A stretch of DNA of 14,080 nt from Flavobacteriales bacterium. Its GTDB lineage: Bacteria > Bacteroidota > Bacteroidia > Flavobacteriales_E > Vicingaceae. This document shows, piece after piece, positions 6,504 through 12,319 of this stretch (its first letter is position 1; every line of letters begins with the position of its first letter). The DNA is taken from positions 1 to 14,080 of the forward strand of contig JACJZB010000015.1 in assembly GCA_020635815.1 (NCBI GenBank), read 5' to 3'. The notes beneath the pieces are model-generated. The model was not told the origin of the DNA. It worked only from the letters and a program-made list of their open reading frames with translations, and did no database searches. The position numbers were made by a program, and so were the translations under genes.

Positions 6504-8211
6504 AAGTGACAAGAGCGTGGTTTTCTAAATATTCCAACAAATTATTATGTCTATAGAGTAAAACTTCTTCTTGATTAGTATAATTCTCAATACTCTTACT
6601 TTCTTTAAAGCTTGAATCTGATTCAACCTTTAAGGCTGCATAGCATATGGAAGTAAAAATAGCATCATGAGTGTCTTTATGAAAAGAAACTTGTACTTTC
6701 TGCTTATCTATAATTACTAATCGTCCTTCAAAAGCCTGCTCTGAAGGCAGAAGTAAAGAAGAGTAAAATGGAATATTCGTGCCAGCTTCATTATCAAAGT
6801 TATTAATTATATACAGCTGTAAAGCCGCAATGGCGTGTCCTTTGTAACCTAGTTCAGTTAATGCTAAAACAGCAAAAGCTGAAGAAAGTGCTTTGTCAAA
6901 TTTGCCGACTGAATAATCGGTATTTAAGCTAGAAAGAATATCATTAATTAGTTGCTCTTTTAAATCAGTTGATTTACTAATGTGTTTTAAGGCTTTTGCA
7001 TAAAACCAATCAACCATGTAAGGATTTGCAAAATAAAGTCCAGCTCTTTTGTAAAATGAGTTTAGAATGAAGTTCTCTGTTTCAATCATAGTAGCTAGTC
7101 CAGCTTCTTTTTGTTGCGAATAAATCAAGCAGGTTATAGCTAAATCAACTTGACACCAATGCTTTTTTTCTTCTACATACTGCATTTGCCCTTCACTTGG
7201 ATTTTCAGAGGCAAGCTGAGGCATATAGCCAAATATACCATTCCAGAATCGAGATAACTCTTTAATTGCCTTTTCATCTTTAAGCCCCAACAATACAAGC
7301 GCAGAATCAATAGAGGTTTCTAAATCATTTGACTCAAATGGCCAAAGCCCTCTAACTTGTTCTTTGTATAGTCTAATTTTTATTTTTTCATTCAACTCAT
7401 TTTGAGAACTAAAGCCTAAGCCAAAGTTTAAGAACCCTAAAGGAACTACATCACCAAAAGGAAATACAGATGGTCCACTTGGTGGCAGCCAATCCATAGC
7501 TACTTTTTCGTGCAATGATTTTTCAGCAATTTCTGTTAGCTTTTTTTCCAACTTAGTTTGCATCCATTCTTTTCTTTTGAAATAAGCTGTATACAAGCCT
7601 TCAAAAAGCATTTGGTCAATATTGCCATGATTAAAAAAGAAGATGTTACAATTGTCTGTTCTAGTAAAATGGTTTAAAATGCCTGAATGAATATGAATGG
7701 GGATTTTATTTAAATAGTATGCAATAAACTTGCCTCCAATAAAATCACCTCCATAATAGCTTACGCCAATAGCTTGTAAATATTCATAGTATTCCTTGGA
7801 TGGTTTTTTGTCAAAAACAGCCTTAGCGTTCGCTACATTGTTAGCAATCTCAATAAATAAAACAACTTTGCCATATCTGCCAATATTAGCTACCGCTAAG
7901 CAATGCGCTTCATTATAGTTTAAAGAAGATAAATAGTCTTTATATTCTTGAAATAAATAGGATTTAGAATCAAAAGATAGTTCTTCTAACGTTTCGCCAT
8001 GAATTAAAATGTCAGTATTGCTTTCTGTTAAATAACGACCAGCAGCACTCAATATAACATAATTATATTTATTTAAATCGGTTGATTTATTAATGAAATA
8101 CATCTCCTTAAAGGTTTCATCTCCAGCTATGTTTCTAAACACATCAACATCAAATAAAACCATCCATTCAATAGATGATGGCAAAGTGTGTAATATTTTA
8201 TCAATAATCAT
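6493..8211 (-). CDS. Alpha/alpha-toroid (terpene cyclase / prenyltransferase-repeat-like) protein
   Basis: First gene of the operon, 572 residues, apparently soluble. Residues from about 215 onward look like the alpha/alpha-barrel of squalene-hopene cyclases, class II terpene cyclases and prenyltransferase-repeat proteins. EQVRGLWPFESNDLETSIDS (284-303) resembles a QW-like repeat followed by the D-x-D-D region. HWCQVDLAITCL (351-362), FANPYMVDWFYAKAL (394-408) and FDKALSSAFAVLALTELGY (438-456) are further helix pairs of the kind seen in these repeats. At the D-x-D-D position the sequence is T-S-I-D (299-302), so only the last Asp is present and the usual proton-donor Asp is Ile301. The first roughly 210 residues, including SYYGGDFIGGKF (151-162), I cannot assign. 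The product may be a non-canonical cyclase or an isoprenoid-binding protein working with the UbiA enzyme it overlaps. Fold assignment is moderate, function uncertain. Confidence 0.55.
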   Translation of the reverse strand: MIIDKILHTLPSSIEWMVLFDVDVFRNIAGDETFKEMYFINKSTDLNKYNYVILSAAGRYLTESNTDILIHGETLEELSFDSKSYLFQEYKDYLSSLNYNEAHCLAVANIGRYGKVVLFIEIANNVANAKAVFDKKPSKEYYEYLQAIGVSYYGGDFIGGKFIAYYLNKIPIHIHSGILNHFTRTDNCNIFFFNHGNIDQMLFEGLYTAYFKRKEWMQTKLEKKLTEIAEKSLHEKVAMDWLPPSGPSVFPFGDVVPLGFLNFGLGFSSQNELNEKIKIRLYKEQVRGLWPFESNDLETSIDSALVLLGLKDEKAIKELSRFWNGIFGYMPQLASENPSEGQMQYVEEKKHWCQVDLAITCLIYSQQKEAGLATMIETENFILNSFYKRAGLYFANPYMVDWFYAKALKHISKSTDLKEQLINDILSSLNTDYSVGKFDKALSSAFAVLALTELGYKGHAIAALQLYIINNFDNEAGTNIPFYSSLLLPSEQAFEGRLVIIDKQKVQVSFHKDTHDAIFTSICYAALKVESDSSFKESKSIENYTNQEEVLLYRHNNLLEYLENHALVTYVE

Positions 8212-8240
8212 TATATTCAGTTTACAATTTACTTAAGCAT

Positions 8241-8275
8241 AAAGATAAGGCTTTTATGTAAAAAGCTTTATCTTT
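8241..8275. promoter_or_regulatory. Inverted repeat in the divergent intergenic spacer
   Basis: Arms of 15 bp, AAAGATAAGGCTTTT and AAAAGCTTTATCTTT, separated by ATGTA. There is one imperfect position, which is a G-U pair in plus-strand RNA and an A-C mismatch in minus-strand RNA. It fills much of the 80-bp spacer between the two divergent gene sets, ending 16 nt before the dioxygenase ATG and starting 30 nt from the toroid gene's start codon. No U-tract follows on either strand, so it is unlikely to be an intrinsic terminator. An operator for a dimeric regulator acting on both directions, or a 5'-leader hairpin, fits better. No regulator gene is in the window. Confidence 0.6.
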
Positions 8276-8278
8276 AAA

Positions 8279-8286
8279 CAAAATTA
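8279..8286 (-). promoter_or_regulatory. Candidate Bacteroidota -7 element for the eight-gene operon
   Basis: Read on the minus strand this is TAATTTTG, a full match to the TAnnTTTG -7 box used by the Bacteroidota housekeeping sigma factor. It would place the transcript start near 8272, inside the right arm of the inverted repeat, leaving a leader of about 60 nt. No convincing TTTG -33 box is seen at the right distance, where the sequence is already dioxygenase coding region. An eight-base degenerate match in AT-rich DNA is weak evidence alone. For the plus direction only a 7-of-8 match (TATCTTTA, 8269-8276) was seen. Confidence 0.3.
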
Positions 8287-8291
8287 TACTA

Positions 8292-9080
8292 ATGCAGTTT
8301 TTTAAAGAGATACCTTTCCAAGAGTTTAATTTTAATACATTTAAATCAGTTTTTCATGGTTCAAAAGTTAACTACATAAAAAATGTATCAAAAACACTAG
8401 ATATAGATGAATTTTACACCAAAGCAGGGAAAAGTCTAGGGCTTTTATTAAAAAAAGATGTGGACCCTATAAATAAAAAAATAATAGATAATGCTTGGAC
8501 AACTATTCGTTTTGATAAAAGGTATATTGAACAAACCTACAAGCACAGCAACAAGCATCAACCACTCCATACAGATTACTGTAATGCAAGTATAGATATA
8601 GAAGGTGTCATACTTTTTTGTGATGTGCCTGCTCAATATGGTGGAGCAACCATTTTTATTGATGGGGAGCAAGTAGTAGAAATTCTAAAACAGTATGAAC
8701 CACAGCTGCTTGAACGCCTAGAAAAGACGGAAATTATTTTCGGGAAGCAACCATCTCCTATTTTTAGAAAAAAAACACGTGTGATACAGTATGACGAAAA
8801 AAGCGTTGTATTAAACTGGAATTATGCCGTAGTGGCAGAAGACAATACAGAAGAAGCCCTTCGATTAGCAGATGAGTTTCACTTCTTCTTGGAAGAACAT
8901 ATATTTAATTCAGGATTAACAACAGATATCTTTCTAAAAGAAAATGAAGGTGTAATTTTTCAAGATAAAAGAGTTTTACATGGAAGGCGAGCCTTTTTAG
9001 GCGATCGGTTTTTATTAAAGGGAGGGATTTTTACCAGTGATAATCAAACTGAATTAGAGAAAGTAAAAAAATTGCTTTAA
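8292..9080 (+). CDS. TauD/TfdA-family Fe(II)/2-oxoglutarate-dependent dioxygenase
   Basis: Predicted soluble oxygenase of 262 residues, normal length for the family. The 2-His-1-carboxylate facial triad is visible: LHTDYC gives His93 and Asp95, and VLHGRRAF gives His230. Arg239 in GDRFLLKGGIF is placed to bind the 2-oxoglutarate C5 carboxylate, and the GGATIF segment (118-123, Thr120) is the typical loop after the second core strand. All catalytic residues are present, so it should hydroxylate, halogenate-free oxidise or desaturate an organic substrate using 2-oxoglutarate and O2. It is transcribed divergently from the ligase-ACP-HDO operon across an 80-bp spacer and opens the glycosylation set. 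TauD-like enzymes act on small carboxylates, amino acids and carrier-tethered acyl groups, for example ScoE in isonitrile biosynthesis. An acyl substrate made by the divergent operon is therefore plausible, but this is inference. Confidence 0.9.
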   Translation: MQFFKEIPFQEFNFNTFKSVFHGSKVNYIKNVSKTLDIDEFYTKAGKSLGLLLKKDVDPINKKIIDNAWTTIRFDKRYIEQTYKHSNKHQPLHTDYCNASIDIEGVILFCDVPAQYGGATIFIDGEQVVEILKQYEPQLLERLEKTEIIFGKQPSPIFRKKTRVIQYDEKSVVLNWNYAVVAEDNTEEALRLADEFHFFLEEHIFNSGLTTDIFLKENEGVIFQDKRVLHGRRAFLGDRFLLKGGIFTSDNQTELEKVKKLL

Positions 9081-10022
9081 ATGAATGGAGAATTAGTTTC
9101 TGTAGTTATATATACTTATAACCAAGAAGAATATATAGAACAAGCTATTAAAAGTGTTTTAGCTCAACAGACTACCTTTAAGTTCCATATTTATATTTTT
9201 GATGATGGTTCAACAGATACAACTCCAATTAAACTTAAACTTTTAAAAGAGCAAAATAATGAATTTATTGATTTACATCTAAGTAAAGATAATGTAGGAC
9301 AAAAGGAAAATTCAATTTATGTAATAAATGATTTAAAAAGTAAGTATATCGCAGTATTAGATGGAGATGACTTTTGGAGTTTTAATTTTAAGCTAGAAAA
9401 GCAAGTTAAATTCTTAGAAAATGACACAATATTTAATGCCTGCTTTCATGATTTGTCAATCCAATCAGAAGAAAATGTGAGTTTAGCTCAATACTCAGAT
9501 AAAAGTAAATCTTTTTATAAAACATATTCTCAGCTTAACAATTATACAGAAGAAGTGTATTCATGGCAAATTGTAAGAAGATTAATTCCCCCAATTAGTG
9601 CAATGCTTTTTAAAACAGAATGTGTTCAAGAAGCTTATAAAGAAATTTTAGCTGATAAAGTTGATTATAAAGTTTCTTTTGGCTGGGTTTTTTGCTTACT
9701 TACTATTAGGAATTCAAAATTCAAATATTTCAACGAAACTTGGGGTGTATATAGAGATCATAAAGGTGGGGTAACTAAATATGTGGATAATGATGAGTTT
9801 ATTAAACCTGTAATATTCTATTTGAAAAAGATGCTGTCAGACTCTTTTTATAAAAGTATGAAGTCAGATATTTATGCTGAATTAGCACAACATATTAATT
9901 ACCTGCTTAGTAATTCTAAAAATATGACCCTTTTTAGAAAAAGATTGCAAACGATAAAAATCATTTATTACAGATTTTTACAGGGATTGTATAAAGCTAT
10001 TGAAATCAATAGAGATTTATGA
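9081..10022 (+). CDS. Glycosyltransferase family 2 (GT-A fold)
   Basis: Cytoplasmic inverting sugar transferase of 313 residues. The N-terminal VSVVIYTYNQEEYIEQAIKS (6-25) and FDDGSTD (40-46) bind the nucleotide part of the sugar donor, and LDGDDFW (93-99) supplies the metal-binding D-x-D type motif. The C-terminal half, rich in aromatic and lysine residues, is the variable acceptor domain; no membrane helix is evident. The ATG follows the dioxygenase TAA with no spacer, and the stop overlaps the next glycosyltransferase start by 4 nt (ATGA), so the three genes are surely cotranscribed. Donor and acceptor cannot be read from the sequence. The nearby GDP-mannose 3,5-epimerase suggests a GDP-sugar for one of the two transferases. 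Confidence 0.92.
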   Translation: MNGELVSVVIYTYNQEEYIEQAIKSVLAQQTTFKFHIYIFDDGSTDTTPIKLKLLKEQNNEFIDLHLSKDNVGQKENSIYVINDLKSKYIAVLDGDDFWSFNFKLEKQVKFLENDTIFNACFHDLSIQSEENVSLAQYSDKSKSFYKTYSQLNNYTEEVYSWQIVRRLIPPISAMLFKTECVQEAYKEILADKVDYKVSFGWVFCLLTIRNSKFKYFNETWGVYRDHKGGVTKYVDNDEFIKPVIFYLKKMLSDSFYKSMKSDIYAELAQHINYLLSNSKNMTLFRKRLQTIKIIYYRFLQGLYKAIEINRDL

Positions 10023-11302
10023 GAAGAAGATTTTTTTCTAAAACAATAAACTACACCATTTACTATTTTCGTAGAATAGTACTTTTTCAATCTAAAGAAA
10101 AAGCTATGCGAGAACATTATGTGGGCTATATAAAAACACAAGAAGACTTAAAGCGAAGAAAAACCTTGCCAAACATTGCTATTGTTAACCAAAGCTTCAC
10201 AAAATATACAGAAACTTTTATTCGTGAAAAAATAAAGAATGTTGACGCACAAAGGTATTATGTACGCCAATATTATGGAGGTCTTTTACCGCAGTACAAT
10301 GCAGAAACCGGGCATCTATTGTCTAAACATAAAATTGGGTTAAAAGCTTATGAGCTTCTAGAACTCTTTTTGAAAAAACCAACCAATTATTATCTTAAAA
10401 AAGCCTTTACCAAACATCTTAAGAGAGAAAAGATAAAGTTGGTTTTTGCCGAGTTTGGCACAATAGGTATTGAAATTTATGAAAGTTGTAAGTTCGCCAA
10501 TGTACCTTTAATAGTAACGCTAAGAGGTTATGACATACATCATAGTCTTTATTTTAAAAGCAATGAGGAGCAATATTTAAACTTGTTTGATTATGCATCT
10601 TTAATATTATGTGTTTCTAATGAAATAGTAATAAAAGTTAATGAGTATGGTTTTTCTAATAAAACGAAGTATTTTCATTCTACCATTAATATCAAGCTTT
10701 TTAACTATTCCAACCACAAAAACAATCCACCCATTTTTTTAGCCATCGGCCGATTTGCAGAAACCAAAAGCCCACATTTAACTATTTTAGCCTTTAATGA
10801 AGTACTGAAAGAAATACCAGGTGCTGAGCTGCGTATGATAGGCAAAGATGGAGGAGGCGAACTATTTGAAGCTTGTCATATCTTAGTTAAAGCTTTAGGT
10901 ATAGCAGATAAAGTGCAATTTTTAGGAGTTAAAACTCCTGAAGAAGTTGCAAATGAAATGCAACATGTACGCGTATTTGTACAGCATTCTTTAACTACAC
11001 CATTAATGGGTGATAAAGAAGGAACACCTGTCTCCATAATGGAAGCAATGGCAAGCGGTTTGCCCATAGTTTCTACGAAACATGCAGGTATTGCAGAGTT
11101 GATTGAAAATAATATTTCAGGAGTATTAGTAGATGAATATGATTATTTAGCCATGGCTAAAGAAATGGTGCGGGTTTGTAAAAATGATGAACTAGTGGAA
11201 AAACTAGGTTTAGCTGCGGCTAAAGCTGTTCAAGAAAATGAGTTAATACAAAACAACACGCAAATTCTAAGTGAACTTATTGAAAAATACAAATTACCAT
11301 GA
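10019..11302 (+). CDS. Glycosyltransferase family 4 (GT-B fold)
   Basis: Retaining glycosyltransferase of 427 residues. The C-terminal Rossmann domain begins with IFLAIGRFAETKSPH (239-253), where Arg245 and Lys250 contact the donor phosphates. FLGVKTPEEVANEM (301-314) and the E-x7-E motif EGTPVSIMEAMASGLP (Glu334, Glu342) complete the donor site. The N-terminal acceptor domain includes VTLRGYDIHHS (166-176), a G-Y-D-I/V-H signature common in GT4 proteins of polysaccharide clusters. The first roughly 48 residues form a basic, aromatic-rich extension that may touch the membrane; an internal Met30 is an alternative start. The ATG overlaps the GT2 stop. Forty-five bases with a palindrome separate it from the epimerase gene. 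It probably adds a sugar to the same glycan or glycolipid as the GT2 enzyme. Confidence 0.92.
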   Translation: MRRRFFSKTINYTIYYFRRIVLFQSKEKAMREHYVGYIKTQEDLKRRKTLPNIAIVNQSFTKYTETFIREKIKNVDAQRYYVRQYYGGLLPQYNAETGHLLSKHKIGLKAYELLELFLKKPTNYYLKKAFTKHLKREKIKLVFAEFGTIGIEIYESCKFANVPLIVTLRGYDIHHSLYFKSNEEQYLNLFDYASLILCVSNEIVIKVNEYGFSNKTKYFHSTINIKLFNYSNHKNNPPIFLAIGRFAETKSPHLTILAFNEVLKEIPGAELRMIGKDGGGELFEACHILVKALGIADKVQFLGVKTPEEVANEMQHVRVFVQHSLTTPLMGDKEGTPVSIMEAMASGLPIVSTKHAGIAELIENNISGVLVDEYDYLAMAKEMVRVCKNDELVEKLGLAAAKAVQENELIQNNTQILSELIEKYKLP

Positions 11303-11303
11303 T

Positions 11304-11326
11304 ATTTAGGAATTCAATTCCTAAAT
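11304..11326. repeat. Palindrome between GT4 and epimerase genes
   Basis: Perfect 11-bp arms ATTTAGGAATT and AATTCCTAAAT around a single C, lying 2 nt after the GT4 stop and 21 nt before the epimerase ATG. As RNA it could fold as a 9-bp stem with a 5-nt loop. The U-tract after it is poor (TTTACATG), so a strong terminator is unlikely. A protein-binding site or a weak stem that protects or separates transcripts is possible. Confidence 0.5.
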
Positions 11327-11347
11327 TTACATGATATACAATAATAT

Positions 11348-12319
11348 ATGAAAAAAGCAGTCGTATTTGGAGCAGGCGGATTTATAGGTAGCCATTTAGT
11401 AAAGTGTTTAAAAGCAGAAGGCTATTGGGTACATGGGGTAGATTTAAAATATCCTGAGTTTTCACCCACCGTAGCAGATAAATTTACTATAGCAGATTTG
11501 CGTGAAAAAGAAAATGTAGAAACAGCTTTAAAAGATAATATTGATGAACTTTATCAATTAGCTGCCGATATGGGCGGTGCGGGTTATATTTTTACAGGTG
11601 ATAATGATGCGCACGTCATGCATAATTCCGCTTTAATTAATTTACACTCTGTACAAGCTTGTGTAGATTATAAAGTGGAAAAAGTGTTTTACTCTTCTTC
11701 GGCATGCATGTATCCTGAATATAACCAACTAGACCCCAACAACCCCAAACTAGCTGAAAACACCGCTTACCCAGCACAACCTGATAGCGAATACGGTTGG
11801 GAAAAATTATTTAGTGAACGTTTGTACCTTACCTTTCAACGAAACTTGGGTTTAAACTGTAAAATAGCACGCTTTCATAATATTTATGGCCCAGAAGGCG
11901 CCTGGAATAACGGCAAGGAAAAAGCGCCAGCCGCTATTTGCCGTAAAGTAGCACAAGCTAAAGAAGGTGAAAGTATAGAAATCTGGGGCGATGGGGTACA
12001 AACGCGTTCCTTTTTATATATAGATGATTGTGTTGATGCGGTGCGTTTATTAATGCAAAGTGAGGAAAGTGGGCCGTTTAATATAGGCAGCGAAGAAATG
12101 ATAAGTATTAATGACTTTGCAAAATTGATTATAAGTATCAGTGGCAAAGATGTTAAGATAAAAAACATAGATGGCCCTACTGGCGTGCGTGGCAGGTGCA
12201 GCGATAATGCTTTGGTCAGCCAAAAACTCCTTTGGACACCAAATATTGATTTGAAAACGGGGATAGAAAAATTGTATCAGTGGATTGAACTTGTTCATGA
12301 GAATTCTAAACACAGCTAA
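11348..12319 (+). CDS. GDP-mannose 3,5-epimerase-like NDP-sugar epimerase
   Basis: Short-chain dehydrogenase/reductase-type sugar epimerase of 323 residues. GAGGFIG (8-14) is the NAD-binding glycine motif, with Asp32 at the end of the second strand for the adenosine ribose. The active site has YSSSACMYP (115-123) with Ser118 and Cys120, and Y149-x3-K153 in EYGWEKLF. The LAADMGGAGYI segment (71-81), RFHNIYGPEG (175-184), KEKAPAAICRK (190-200) and WGDGVQTRSFLYIDD are signatures that I recognise from plant and bacterial GDP-mannose 3,5-epimerases, including the equivalents of their catalytic Cys and Lys (Cys120, Lys192). It would convert GDP-D-mannose to GDP-L-galactose and/or GDP-L-gulose, giving the neighbouring glycosyltransferases an L-sugar donor. 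The related nucleotide-sugar 4-epimerases lack the Cys and the EKAPAA segment. Its AT content is visibly lower than that of its neighbours, as expected of a conserved enzyme. Confidence 0.85.
   Translation: MKKAVVFGAGGFIGSHLVKCLKAEGYWVHGVDLKYPEFSPTVADKFTIADLREKENVETALKDNIDELYQLAADMGGAGYIFTGDNDAHVMHNSALINLHSVQACVDYKVEKVFYSSSACMYPEYNQLDPNNPKLAENTAYPAQPDSEYGWEKLFSERLYLTFQRNLGLNCKIARFHNIYGPEGAWNNGKEKAPAAICRKVAQAKEGESIEIWGDGVQTRSFLYIDDCVDAVRLLMQSEESGPFNIGSEEMISINDFAKLIISISGKDVKIKNIDGPTGVRGRCSDNALVSQKLLWTPNIDLKTGIEKLYQWIELVHENSKHS

Noticed and set aside
6493..8211. Calling the toroid protein a functional squalene-hopene cyclase
   Set aside because: It lacks the D-x-D-D acid motif, has few QW repeats and has an unrelated N-terminal part.
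8448..8672. Minus-strand open frame of 74 codons
   Set aside because: Lies wholly inside the dioxygenase gene, antisense to its HxD region, with no recognisable features.
10876..11067. Minus-strand open frame of 63 codons
   Set aside because: Antisense shadow of the conserved GT4 donor-binding domain.
11884..12313. Two overlapping minus-strand open frames inside the epimerase gene
   Set aside because: Both are antisense to conserved epimerase motifs and resemble no protein family.
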